This document shows, piece after piece, positions 1 through 9,100 of a stretch of DNA of 64,000 bases. Within the stretch, counting starts at the first letter, position 1; each line of letters begins with the position of its first letter. Origin of the DNA: CAZQFV01 sp964592645. GTDB lineage: Bacteria > Chloroflexota > Chloroflexia > DTKN01. A program made the position numbers and the translations under genes. Below the pieces are notes generated by a model. The model saw only the letters and a list, made by a program, of their open reading frames with translations, did no database searches and was not told where the DNA came from. The stretch spans positions 67,074-131,073 of the forward strand of contig CAZQFV010000010.1 in the NCBI GenBank assembly GCA_964592645.1. Reading direction: 5' to 3'.

Positions 1-484
1 AGAGCGGCTTGTCGCTACTGAGGAGCAGGCGAAAGTCGCGGGTGATGGTGACCTCCTGCTCGACATGGTCGCGGCCGGCCGGGGAGGAGGTGTCGACGAC
101 GATGCGGGCCTGGGGCGGGGCGTCGAAGGGCACCTGGAAGGTGACGGGCAGGCTGCCGGTGGCGTCGGTCTGGCCGCGAAAGAGGGGGATAGCCCGGCCG
201 GTGGGGGGCTGCAGGTCGACGTTCACCTGGGCCCCGGCGATGGGCCGGCCGGCCTGAAAGTCTTGCACGACGACGCGCAGCGCGGCGGTGCTGCCCGGGG
301 CCAGGCGCGGCGGCACGATGAGCACCGTCTGCTGGTCGTCCAGGCGCTCGGGCAGGGTGCTGACCAGGTAGAGGGCCACGAAGCCGCCGACAATCGCCAC
401 GACGATGAGCGCCAGGACCACGGGGACCAACCATGCAGGGATGGATCGAGTGGGCCGTTTGCTTGCGGGTGAGGGAGCAGCCAT
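1..484 (-). CDS. Membrane-anchored MG2-like (macroglobulin-type) protein, N-terminal part
   Basis: The gene starts at an ATG at 484-482, with an AGGAGG ribosome site a few bases upstream, and runs off the left edge of the window. About 161 residues are visible. A short charged and proline-containing N-terminus is followed by one strong membrane segment (about residues 18-41, Val/Leu/Ala-rich). An extracytoplasmic part then reads like a macroglobulin MG2 or Ig-like strand domain, with 'rpiaGAqV' and 'TDatGslpvtf' motifs typical of bacterial MG2 and Big domains. I infer a membrane-tethered extracellular protein, perhaps an alpha-2-macroglobulin-like or adhesion protein. The missing C-terminus would decide. 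It is divergent from the thiolase gene. Confidence 0.65.
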   Translation of the reverse strand, partial: MAAPSPASKRPTRSIPAWLVPVVLALIVVAIVGGFVALYLVSTLPERLDDQQTVLIVPPRLAPGSTAALRVVVQDFQAGRPIAGAQVNVDLQPPTGRAIPLFRGQTDATGSLPVTFQVPFDAPPQARIVVDTSSPAGRDHVEQEVTITRDFRLLLSSDKPL

Positions 485-794
485 TTTCTTCCTCCTTCTG
501 GAGCATCTGGGGAAAAGTATGCCATTTTGCGCCGTACAAGACTACCCCTAGCGCTATTTTATTACAGCGCGGGGAAAAATGCATCCGCCGTGTGCGCGTG
601 TGCGCGTGTGCGGAGACAGCTTGCGCATCCGGGCACAATGTAGTACAATAGCCCGCAGTACTCCTTCGCCCGTTCGTTTGCGATAACGAATAGCTCACCG
701 GGGGCAGAGTTGCCCCCCAGACACGAGGAGGTGATGACTCCAGCGTTCCGGTTGGCCCCGCGGAAAGCCCTGCAGTCTATCCAAGGAGGTTTCC
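485..794. other. Divergent intergenic region with Z-DNA-prone tract and leader hairpins
   Basis: This gap separates the minus-strand MG2-like gene from the thiolase gene. It contains a strictly alternating pyrimidine-purine run of 24 bp at 589-612, a promoter for the thiolase gene at 621-649, and two small hairpins in the presumed leader: TTCGTT/AACGAA at 673-690 and GGGGGCA/TGCCCCC at 700-717. A good ribosome site (AAGGAGG) precedes the thiolase ATG. I see no recognisable riboswitch. Confidence 0.5.
621..649 (+). promoter_or_regulatory. Promoter of the thiolase gene
   Basis: TTGCGC at 621-626, a 17 bp spacer, then TACAAT at 644-649. The leader to the ATG at 795 would be about 135 nt. Confidence 0.5.
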
Positions 795-2024
795 ATGATC
801 CGTGATATCGTGATCGTCAGCGCCTGCCGGACGGCCATCGGCAAGTTCGGCGGCAGTCTCGCCAACATCCCCGCCCCGGAGCTAGGGGCAACGGTGATCC
901 GCCACGCCCTGCAGCGGGCCCAGGTGGACCCGGCGGCCGTGGACGAGGTGTTCATGGGCTGCGTGGTGCCAGCGGGCCAGGGCCAGGCCCCGGCCCGCCA
1001 GGCCGCGATCAAGGCCGGCGTCCCGCCCTTTGTCGGGGCCACCACGGTGAACAAGGTCTGCGGCTCGGGGCTCAAGGCCGTCATGCTGGCCGCAGCGATG
1101 ATCCAGGTCGGCGATGCCGAAATCATTGTCGCCGGCGGTATGGAAAACATGAATATGGTGCCCTTCTACCTGCCCCGCGCCCGCACCGGGTACCGGATGG
1201 GCGGGATCGTCAAGGGCGGCGTCGGCGGCGCCGTGGCCGATGGGCTGGTCGACGGGATGGTTCTGGACGGCCTGTGGTGCGCCTTTGAGAACCACCACAT
1301 GGGCGCCTCTGCCGAGTGGGTAGCCCGCGAGTTCCAGCTCACCCGCCAGGAGCTGGACGAGTTCGCCTACCACAGCCAGCGCAAGGCCGTCGAGGCCATC
1401 GCCGCCGGTCGCTTCAAGGAAGAGATCGTCCCGGTGGAGATCCCCCAGCGCAAGGGCCCGCCCCTGCTCTACGAGGTGGACGAGAACCCCCGCGCCTATG
1501 CCTCCATCGAGGAAGCCATGGCCCAACTGGGCAAGCTGCCCCCGGCCTTCGAGTCCGGCGGCATCGTCACCGCCGGCAACTCCCCGGGCATCACCGACGG
1601 CGCCGCCGCGGTGGTGGTGATGAGCGCGGACAAGGCCCAGGCGCTGGGCCTGCAGCCGCTGGCCCGCATCACCGCCTACGACCAGGCGGCCGTCGAGCCG
1701 CTGAAGCTCTTTACCGCGCCGATCTATGCGGTGCAGAAGGTGATGAAGAAGCTGGGCGTCGATATCCACTACTTTGACCTGATCGAGGCCAACGAGGCCT
1801 TTGCCGCCCAGGCCGTGGCCGACGGCAAGGCCCTGGGCTGGGACTGGGAGCGCGTCAACGTCAACGGCGGGGCCATCGCCCTGGGACACCCCATCGGCTG
1901 CAGCGGCACCCGTGTCTTGGTCACCTTGATCCATGCCCTGAAACAGCGTTCCCTGCGCACCGGCATCGCCACCCTCTGCCTGGGCGGCGGAGAAGCCGTG
2001 GCGCTGAGCATCGAGATGATGTAG
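795..2024 (+). CDS. atoB: Acetyl-CoA C-acetyltransferase (thiolase)
   Basis: A 409-residue thiolase that condenses or cleaves acetoacetyl-CoA or 3-ketoacyl-CoA in the cytoplasm. The nucleophilic Cys89 sits in the VCGSG motif, and the C-terminal catalytic pair is His365 in GHPIGCSG and Cys395 in CLGGG. These are the canonical residues, and the length is close to the usual 390-400. The start ATG has an AAGGAGG site upstream. A 3-hydroxyacyl-CoA dehydrogenase and an acyl-CoA dehydrogenase follow on the same strand, so it belongs to a beta-oxidation or butyryl-CoA type pathway. The enoyl-CoA hydratase needed between those two is not in the cluster. Biosynthetic versus degradative substrate preference cannot be read from the sequence. 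Confidence 0.93.
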   Translation: MIRDIVIVSACRTAIGKFGGSLANIPAPELGATVIRHALQRAQVDPAAVDEVFMGCVVPAGQGQAPARQAAIKAGVPPFVGATTVNKVCGSGLKAVMLAAAMIQVGDAEIIVAGGMENMNMVPFYLPRARTGYRMGGIVKGGVGGAVADGLVDGMVLDGLWCAFENHHMGASAEWVAREFQLTRQELDEFAYHSQRKAVEAIAAGRFKEEIVPVEIPQRKGPPLLYEVDENPRAYASIEEAMAQLGKLPPAFESGGIVTAGNSPGITDGAAAVVVMSADKAQALGLQPLARITAYDQAAVEPLKLFTAPIYAVQKVMKKLGVDIHYFDLIEANEAFAAQAVADGKALGWDWERVNVNGGAIALGHPIGCSGTRVLVTLIHALKQRSLRTGIATLCLGGGEAVALSIEMM

Positions 2025-2083
2025 GCTGCCGGCCCCCCCTCTCCCTACCGGGGTGGGCAGAGGCGGGCCACAAGGAGGATACG

Positions 2084-2962
2084 ATGGAGATCACGAAAGT
2101 CGCCGTCATCGGCGCGGGCACAATGGGCCGGGGCATCGCCCAGGTCTTTGCCCAGAGCGGATTCGACACCACGATGATCGAGGTGATCCCCGAGCAGTTG
2201 CAGGGGGCGCTGGGCTTTATCGACAAGATGCTCGGCAAAAGTGTCGAGAAAGGCAAGATGACCGCCGAGGAAAAGGCGGCGGTGATGGGCCGGCTGCACG
2301 CCAGCGGGGAGCTTTCCGCCGCCGCCGGCGCCGACCTGGTCGTCGAGGCCATCATCGAGAATGTCGAGTTGAAGAAGCGCATCTTTGGCGAGCTCGACGG
2401 CCTCTGCCGGCCGGAGGTCATCCTGGCCTCCAACACCTCCTCCATCCCCATCACCGTCCTGGCCGCGGCCACCAAGCGTCCGGACAAGGTCATCGGCATG
2501 CATTTTATGAACCCGGTGCCGCTGATGGCGCTGGTGGAGGTGATCCGCGGCCTGGCCACCTCGGACCAGACGACAGACACCGTCATTGAGCTGTCCAAAA
2601 AACTGGGCAAGATCCCGGTCCCGGCCAACGACTTCCCGGGCTTTGTCTCCAACCGCGTGCTCATGCCGATGATCAACGAGGCCGTCTTTGCCCTGTTCGA
2701 GGGGGTAGCCGCCAAGGAAGCGATCGACCAGATCATGATGCTGGGCATGAACCATCCCATGGGCCCCCTGGCCCTGGCCGACCTGATCGGCCTGGATGTC
2801 TGCCTGGCCATCCTGGAGGTGCTGCACAAGGGGCTTGGCGACGACAAGTACCGGCCCTGCCCGCTGCTGCGCAAGTATGTGGATGCGGGGTGGTTGGGGC
2901 GCAAGAGCGGGCGGGGGTTCTACAATTACGCCGCCGGGGAGGAACCGCCGAAGAAGGGGTAA
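2084..2962 (+). CDS. hbd: 3-hydroxybutyryl-CoA (3-hydroxyacyl-CoA) dehydrogenase
   Basis: A 292-residue NAD(P)-dependent dehydrogenase that interconverts 3-hydroxyacyl-CoA and acetoacyl-CoA. The N-terminal Rossmann motif is GAGTMGRG (residues 10-17). The catalytic His140 lies in the IGMHFMNP motif, and the family signature around DFPGFVSNR is present. The C-terminal 3HCDH domain ends with the usual GRGFYNY motif plus a short charged tail. An AAGGAGG-like site lies just upstream of the ATG. The gene is 59 bp downstream of the thiolase gene and probably co-transcribed with it. It encodes a single-domain enzyme, without the crotonase half seen in FadB-type fusions. Confidence 0.92.
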   Translation: MEITKVAVIGAGTMGRGIAQVFAQSGFDTTMIEVIPEQLQGALGFIDKMLGKSVEKGKMTAEEKAAVMGRLHASGELSAAAGADLVVEAIIENVELKKRIFGELDGLCRPEVILASNTSSIPITVLAAATKRPDKVIGMHFMNPVPLMALVEVIRGLATSDQTTDTVIELSKKLGKIPVPANDFPGFVSNRVLMPMINEAVFALFEGVAAKEAIDQIMMLGMNHPMGPLALADLIGLDVCLAILEVLHKGLGDDKYRPCPLLRKYVDAGWLGRKSGRGFYNYAAGEEPPKKG

Positions 2963-2973
2963 GAGAGGAGAGA

Positions 2974-3064
2974 GCAGAAAGCAGAGAGCGGAGAGCAGGG
3001 AGCAGAGAGCAGGAAGAAGGAAACAGGATACGAGCTGTCCTGTATCCTGTGTCCTGCTTTCTGC
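2974..3064. repeat. Purine/pyrimidine intergenic inverted repeat
   Basis: A purine-rich run of short AGAGCAG-like units is followed by a pyrimidine-rich run of complementary TCCTG/CTGC units. Outer arms GCAGAAAGCAG (2974-2984) and CTGCTTTCTGC (3054-3064) are exact complements. Inner arms ACAGGATAC (3023-3031) and GTATCCTGT (3042-3050) are also exact. It lies between hbd and the acyl-CoA dehydrogenase gene and could form a long transcribed hairpin. Confidence 0.7.
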
Positions 3065-3126
3065 ATCCTGCATCTTGCAGATACGCTGAACAGGCTGTGG
3101 CCTGGAAGCGAGGCTGGAGGAATTCC

Positions 3127-4269
3127 ATGGACCTTACCCTCACCGAAGAACAGCGCATGATCCAGGACATGGCCCACGACTTTGCGCAGAAGGAGTTGGC
3201 GCCGCAGGCGGCCCACCGCGACGAGGCCGAGGAGTTCCCCTGGGAAGCACTGCGCAAGATGGGCCAACTGGGGCTGCTCGGGCTGGTCGTGCCGGAGGAG
3301 TACGGTGGGTCGTTCGTGGATACGGTGTCCTACTGCCTGGCGGTGGAGGAGATTGCCCGGGCCTGCGCGGCCACCTCCCTGATCATGACGGTGCACTGCA
3401 CCACCGGCTGTTATCCGCTGGTCAAGTTCGGCACCGAGGAACAGAAGCGGCGCTACCTGCCCCGCCTGGCCAGCGGGGAGTGGCTGGGCGGCTTTGCCCT
3501 GACCGAACCCGGGGCCGGCTCCGATGCCGGCGCGGTGGCCACCACCGCGGTGCGCGACGGCGACGGTTACCTGCTCAACGGCGTCAAGACCTTTATCACC
3601 AGCGGGGCCGAGGCCCGCTTCCTCAACGTCTTTGCCTCGATCGACCGCAGCAAGGGGACGCGCGGCATCACCTGCTTCCTGGTGGACACGCAGCGGCCCG
3701 GATTCAAGGTCGACTGCATCGAGAAAAAGATGGGCATGCACGCCTCGCACACGGCGCAGATCGCCTTCGAGGACTATCGCCTGCCGCTGGAGGACCGCCT
3801 GGGAGAGGAGGGAGAGGGTTTCAAGATCGCCATGGTGACGCTGGACGCCGGCCGGATCGGCATCGCCGCCCAGGCCGTCGGCATCGCCCAGGCGGCCTTC
3901 GAGACGGCCCGGCGCTACGCCAAGGAGCGGGTGCAGTTCGGCAAGCCGATCGCCGAGCTACAGGCCATCCAGTGGATGCTGGCCGACATGGCCACGCAGA
4001 TCGAGGCCGCCCGCATGCTCACCTTGAGCGCGGCGCTGAAAAAGGACCGCGGGGAGCGCCACACCAAGGAAGCGGCCATGGCCAAGCTCTTTGCCACCGA
4101 GATGTCGTCGCAGGTCTGCGACATGGCCCTGCAGGTCCTCGGCGGGTATGGGTACTCGCGCGACTACCCCGTCGAGCGCTACCTGCGCGACACGCGCGTC
4201 ACCCGCATCTACGAGGGGACGTCCGAGATCCAGCGCCTGGTGATCGCCGGGCAACTGCTGCGGGAGTAG
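3127..4269 (+). CDS. Acyl-CoA dehydrogenase
   Basis: A 380-residue FAD flavoenzyme that oxidises acyl-CoA to trans-2-enoyl-CoA and passes electrons to an electron-transfer flavoprotein. The FAD and substrate motif FALTEPGAGSDAG is present. So is the C-terminal segment RIYEGTSEIQ, whose Glu363 is in the position of the catalytic base of short- and medium-chain enzymes. I chose the ATG at 3127 because GGAGG lies 6 bases upstream; the open frame extends further 5' through the preceding repeat. It is the third acyl-CoA gene in the row. Size and motifs resemble butyryl-CoA dehydrogenases, but chain-length preference is an inference. No etfAB genes are in the window. Confidence 0.9.
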   Translation: MDLTLTEEQRMIQDMAHDFAQKELAPQAAHRDEAEEFPWEALRKMGQLGLLGLVVPEEYGGSFVDTVSYCLAVEEIARACAATSLIMTVHCTTGCYPLVKFGTEEQKRRYLPRLASGEWLGGFALTEPGAGSDAGAVATTAVRDGDGYLLNGVKTFITSGAEARFLNVFASIDRSKGTRGITCFLVDTQRPGFKVDCIEKKMGMHASHTAQIAFEDYRLPLEDRLGEEGEGFKIAMVTLDAGRIGIAAQAVGIAQAAFETARRYAKERVQFGKPIAELQAIQWMLADMATQIEAARMLTLSAALKKDRGERHTKEAAMAKLFATEMSSQVCDMALQVLGGYGYSRDYPVERYLRDTRVTRIYEGTSEIQRLVIAGQLLRE

Positions 4270-4281
4270 GGGAGACCTGTC

Positions 4282-5847
4282 CTACTCGTGGATGGCGCCC
4301 TCCACGCGGATGGCCACGCCCTGGCCATCGCAGCCGGCCTCGTCGAAGCGGAAGGTCACCTCCCACTTCCCCGGCCCCAGGGGGCGGTAGAGGTCCACGA
4401 GAAAGTCGCCGGAGAAGGCCCAGCCGCCGCGGACGACGATCGTCGTGCGAAAGCGGGGGGGGCGCAGGCGGTGGCCAAAGGGGCCGATGGCCCGGCCGTA
4501 GAGGTAGGCCGCCGCCGGGTCCAGGCGCGCCAGGGGAACAGGGGGCGGCTGCGAAGAGGGAGCGGACTCGGCCGGCGGCTGGCGCTGTTCCCAGCGGCGG
4601 ACGGCATCGACAAAGGCGCCGCGGTCCTGCAGGCGGATCGAGCCGCCGACGGCCTGGCGGTGCCCGCCCATGGCCAGGGTCAGGGAATAGATCTCGGGGT
4701 CGCTGAGAAAGGATTCGAAGGAGAAGCTGCCGCGGGCGCGGCCGGAGAAGTTGATCTGGCCGCCGGCCTGCCGCAACACCATGGCCGGCCGGCCGGTCAA
4801 CTCAACGATGCGCGAGGTCAACGGCCCCTCCACCTCCGAAAGCGTGTCGTCGGGGACGTGGATCTCGTGGATGAGCAGGCCCTGGCCCACCTGGCCGCGC
4901 AGCTCCTCCAGGGCGGCGGCGGCGATCCCCTCGGCCGCGCTGTAGGTGCGTGCCCGCTCCCGCGCCAGCTCCTGGAAGACCTCGGCGGCCCGTGTGGGCG
5001 GGGTCGTGGGCAGCAGCGCCTCAACCACCGTGTTGGGGTCGATCAGGTGCGAGCGCTTGCCCATGTTGAGGAGCCCCCACAGGGAGCGCAGCTCGCTCCG
5101 CGTATAGGTCTCGCCGAGGAGCCGGCGCAGAGCCTGTAGCCCGCCGGGGCACTCCGGCCCGTTGATGGCCGCCTGTCCCAGGGCCACCCAGGCGCGCGTC
5201 TCGGGCTGGTCCAGGGCCACCCAGTCGGCCTGGGCGCCGACCGCCGAGAGGGCCAGCCCCCAGGGATCGGGCTCGGTCCGCCCCTCCAGTCGCTCGCGCA
5301 CCGCCTGGGCCGTGAGGTAGGCCAACTGCGCGCCGGAGAGCAGGTAATCGGGGGGATTGATCGCCAGGGTGCCGGCCGGCCCCAGGTCGGGGCGCGGCAG
5401 GTGGTGATCGGTCACCAAGACCTCCAGCCCCAACTGCCGGGCCCGTTCCACGGCCTCGTAGGAGGAGACCCCGCTGTCCACGGTGACGATGACGCGGACG
5501 CCGCGCCGCGCGAAATCCTCCACCTGGGCGACGTGCAGCCCGTAGCCCTCGTGGTAGAAAGGGGTGTAGCGCTGGACGCGGTCGCTGTAGGAGGCCAGGG
5601 CGCGGAAAAGGACGGCGCTGCCGGTGACGCCGTCGGCGTCAAAGTCGCCAAAGAGCAGCAGCGTTTCGCCGTGCCGCAGGGCGGCGACCAGGCGTTCGAC
5701 CAGCGGTTCCATGCCGGGGACGGCCCAGGGGGAACGGATGTGGGCCGGGCCGGCCGTGGCCAGGGCCAGGGCCTGTTCGGTGGGAAACTCGTAGCAACGT
5801 TGCAGCGCCTCGGCAATCTGCGCCGGGGGCGGGAGCGGGGTGGTCAT
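4282..5847 (-). CDS. recJ: RecJ-like single-strand DNA exonuclease (DHH/DHHA1)
   Basis: A DHH-superfamily phosphoesterase of about 521 residues. The manganese-site motifs are in order: DFDADG (68-73), VDSG (123-126) and DHH (147-149). A DHHA1 domain follows with a GGHRQAVGG-type motif, then a C-terminal OB-like region. RecJ degrades single-stranded DNA 5' to 3' in recombination and mismatch repair. The protein is somewhat shorter than the usual 560-580 residues. I prefer the ATG at 5847, which has AGGA about 8 bases upstream. Upstream in-frame starts at 5865 (ATG) and 5868 (GTG) would leave almost no leader after the promoter at 5880-5908. It is convergent with the acyl-CoA dehydrogenase gene, with a 12 bp gap. 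Confidence 0.8.
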   Translation of the reverse strand: MTTPLPPPAQIAEALQRCYEFPTEQALALATAGPAHIRSPWAVPGMEPLVERLVAALRHGETLLLFGDFDADGVTGSAVLFRALASYSDRVQRYTPFYHEGYGLHVAQVEDFARRGVRVIVTVDSGVSSYEAVERARQLGLEVLVTDHHLPRPDLGPAGTLAINPPDYLLSGAQLAYLTAQAVRERLEGRTEPDPWGLALSAVGAQADWVALDQPETRAWVALGQAAINGPECPGGLQALRRLLGETYTRSELRSLWGLLNMGKRSHLIDPNTVVEALLPTTPPTRAAEVFQELARERARTYSAAEGIAAAALEELRGQVGQGLLIHEIHVPDDTLSEVEGPLTSRIVELTGRPAMVLRQAGGQINFSGRARGSFSFESFLSDPEIYSLTLAMGGHRQAVGGSIRLQDRGAFVDAVRRWEQRQPPAESAPSSQPPPVPLARLDPAAAYLYGRAIGPFGHRLRPPRFRTTIVVRGGWAFSGDFLVDLYRPLGPGKWEVTFRFDEAGCDGQGVAIRVEGAIHE

Positions 5848-5879
5848 CGGGTCGATCCTGCGCATCACGATGTGGGGGC

Positions 5880-5908
5880 ATTATAAACGAACTCGCCGGG
5901 GAAGGCAA
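5880..5908 (-). promoter_or_regulatory. Promoter of the recJ-like gene
   Basis: On the minus strand, TTGCCT (5908-5903), a 17 bp spacer, then TATAAT (5885-5880). It sits just upstream of the recJ-like start codons. Confidence 0.6.
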
Positions 5909-6199
5909 TCCGCTTGACCTGAAAACCAGTGACCTAAAGATTGCCGGGGAAAACAGCCAACAAGGCCTCGTGTCTTTGTGGTTGCGATATAGGGCTTCAG
6001 GTTCCGACTTGACAGGGGGCGTATAATAAGAGGTAGCCTCCGGCACGAGCAGATGCAAGGCTATGGCCCGGCGCCAGGCAGGTCGACCGCATCTCGCAAG
6101 GCAGAGGGCGGAAATCGCCGGGCTTCCGCCGCAAGGGAACCTTTACGCACCATCTTCCGGAGAAAAATCCTGAGCAGTTCCAGCCAAAGGAGTGAAGCG
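5909..6199. other. Divergent intergenic region and leader of the secreted protein gene
   Basis: Together with the recJ promoter this forms a gap of about 350 bp. It contains a 'CACGAAG/CTTTGTGG'-like dispersed repeat near 5965-5990, an atypical TTGACA-N7-TATAAT element at 6009-6027, and a GC-rich hairpin-forming stretch at about 6105-6135 (GGCGGAAAT...TTCCGCC). An AAAGGAG ribosome site lies at 6187-6193. I tested it for cyclic-di-GMP, SAM and cobalamin riboswitch cores and saw none. Confidence 0.4.
6009..6027 (+). promoter_or_regulatory. TTGACA-N7-TATAAT element upstream of a secreted-protein gene
   Basis: TTGACA at 6009-6014 and TATAAT at 6022-6027 are separated by only 7 bp, about one helical turn less than a normal promoter. 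The TATAAT probably works as the -10 box. An identical arrangement precedes the paralogous gene at 11227. Confidence 0.4.
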
Positions 6200-9100
6200 A
6201 TGAAACGGCTCACGACGTCCCTGGTCCTGGTGATCCTCCTGGCCGGCCTGGTGCCGATGGCGGTGGCCCAGGGGCCGGCCGGCACGACCCCCGAGACGGT
6301 GGCGGCGGCCGCCGGCCGGCCGGCCGCGGCCCCGGCCGGCAGCCGCCCCGAGGCGATGCGCATCCTGGACAACTTCAACCGCGCCGACGGGCCGCTCGGC
6401 CCGCGCTGGACGGTGCGCGGCGGCACCTGCAGCATCGTGGACGGCACGGCGGTGTGCGACGGCTACGGCCGGGCCACCCTCAACGACTATAGCGGCGACG
6501 GCGACGCCGCCGAGGCCGACGTGGCTGTGGTCGGCACGGACCTCCAGTACACCGGCCTGCTGCTCAACTACGGGGCCGGCGTCAACAACCTCTTTCTGAA
6601 GGTCCAGCAGCAGGAGCCCTACTCCGGCCAGTTCACCCATGCCGCCTGCTACACCGGCAACAACAGCGCTGGGTTCGGCCTGGGCTTTTTCCCCCTTGAC
6701 GCGCCCTTTCAGAGGGCGCACATGAAGGCCATCCGCGTCGGCGACGATGTGACCATCTCCTTCACCAACGTCGACAACGGCGCCCAGCCGGACCAGACCT
6801 ATCTCTGCACCGGCGCGCCGCCGCGCGAGGGCACCGGCATCGGTATCCTCGGCCTCAACGGCATCGCCCGGCTGGACAACTTTGGGGTGCCGGCGCACCC
6901 GCCGCTCAACGGCGACGGCCTGCTCTATATGACCAGTCTGGACATCGGAGAAACCTCCTTCGCCGTGTACAACCCCGTCACCGATGCCTGGACGACGCTG
7001 ACCCCCTACGAGACCGGCTGCCGGATGGCCGTCGACGCAGATGGCCGGCTGTTGGCCCACAACTATCACCTCGGCACGATCGACCGCTACGACCCGGCCG
7101 CCGACACCTGGACCCCCATCATGGCCGGGCCGCCCGGCGCCTCGGGCCAGTACTGCAACCTGGAGATCACCGACGGCGGCGAGTTCCTCTATACCGAGTG
7201 GAACAACACGACGTTGTGGTACACCTCCGGCGGAGTGTGGAACACGCTGGCCCTGCCCTTCGCCACCAACGTCATGGGCGACTACGATCCCACGACCGAC
7301 CAGTACGTGATCGGTGAGGCCTGGACCACGAACGCCCACCTGATCGACGTGCACACCTGGACGATCACCGACTTCCTCTCGACGCTGCCGAACGGCGAAA
7401 GAGCCCGCTTCGGCGTGGTGCTGGGCAACCGCTACTACTTCGAAGCCGCGGGCAGCAACGTCCACTCCTTCGACCTGGGCAACCCGGCGCTGCCGCCCCT
7501 GGACCATGGCGTGAGCCCGGGCTGGTACACGAGCGCCGCGGCCGATCGCTTCCACGGCGTGATCTACAGCGCCAGCCTCGACGGCACCGCGCTGAACCTC
7601 TTCGACCCGGCGACAAACGCGCTCACCCCGCTCACCGGCTATGGTACCGCGACGTGGCACTCCAGCCTGACCTTTGTGCCCGGACCGGCAATCGAGGCCC
7701 AGATGACCGCCCCGGCCTTTGCCGAAACCGGCACGGTCATCTCCTACACCATCGTCATCAGCGCTCCGGTGCTGGCAGAGGGGATGTTCATGGTCGACTC
7801 GCTGCCTTCCGGCGTCGAGTTCGACGGCAACCTGGCCTGGAGCGACGGCCTCGCCTGGTACGACAGTGGATCCCGCTCCGTCCGGTGGGAGTACCACAGC
7901 CCCAAGACGTCCGCTCCGCCGCCGGCCGCCCCACGGCCCGCCGTCTACGATCCCGAGTCGGTGGCCGACCGGGTGGGCGGCGCGGGATCGCCCGCACCCG
8001 CGCCCGTGGGAACCGTGGCGACCTGGAGCCACCCCGAGGCCGTTCTCTGGGACAACGGCCCGCTGGTCACCCACCCCGGCGACTGCGCGGGCATGGACGC
8101 CAGCCGCCTGCAGACCGGCCTGGGGATGAACACCTACGGCTTCGGCCACCAGGTCCTGAACGGCAACCGCATGGCCGACGACTTTGAGATCACCGACCCG
8201 GCCGGCTGGAATATTGACACCATCACCTTCTTCGCCTACCAGACCAACGGGCCGACCGACCCCTCGCCGATCACCGCGGTGAACTACCAGATCTGGGACG
8301 GCCCGCCCAACGACCCGGGCAGCAGCGTCGTCTTTGGCGACACCAGCACCAACCGGTTGCTCTCCTCGACCTTCACCAACATCCAGCGCGACAGCGAGAC
8401 CGGCCCCTGCACCAACGAGCGCTACATCTTTGCCGACGTCTGCAGCGCTGGCGTCCTCCTGCCGCCGGGCGTCTACTGGCTCGACTGGCAGACGGACGGC
8501 ACACTCTCCTCGGGCCCGTGGGCCCCGCCGATCACCATCCTGGGCCAGACCACCACGGGAAACGCCCTGCAGTACACCACCAGCAGCGGTGCCTGGAATC
8601 CAGCCCTGGACAGCGGCACCTCCACCCAGCAGGGCATGCCCTTTGTCATCGAGGGCAGCCTGGGCGAGCCGGCCAGAGTCGAGATTTCCTTCGACGCGGC
8701 CCTCACCGCCCCCTGCGGCGCGGTTATCGTCAACGAGGGAATCGCCGGTCGGGGCCCCCTGGTCCGGCCCCTTTACGCAGCTACCGAGGTATGGGGCCAT
8801 CCCCGGATCGACGTCCACCCGTCGGCGCTGGAGGCGGTGCTCCTGCCCGACACCACCGCCGTGCGCGCGCTGCATATCTGCAACACCGGCGCCTGCCCGC
8901 TGCACTGGGAGCTCTTCGAGGCTCCGCCGCCCCTCGCCCGGACCGGCATGCCGTTCGCGCCGGTGGACGTGACCGGGCCGGCGGCCAACCCCGGGCTGAC
9001 ACCCGCCTCGCCGCATGTGCGGCCGGGGGCCGTCCCCTCCGCCGCCCCCGAGGACGTGCTCTGGGACCAGCCGCTGAGCACGGTCAACCAGGCGGCCTAC

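Noticed and set aside
734..805. A 23-codon upstream reading frame overlapping the thiolase start
   Set aside because: Its AGGAGG is only two bases from the ATG, the peptide is not recognisable, and the overlap could be chance. A ribosome-profiling signal would be needed.
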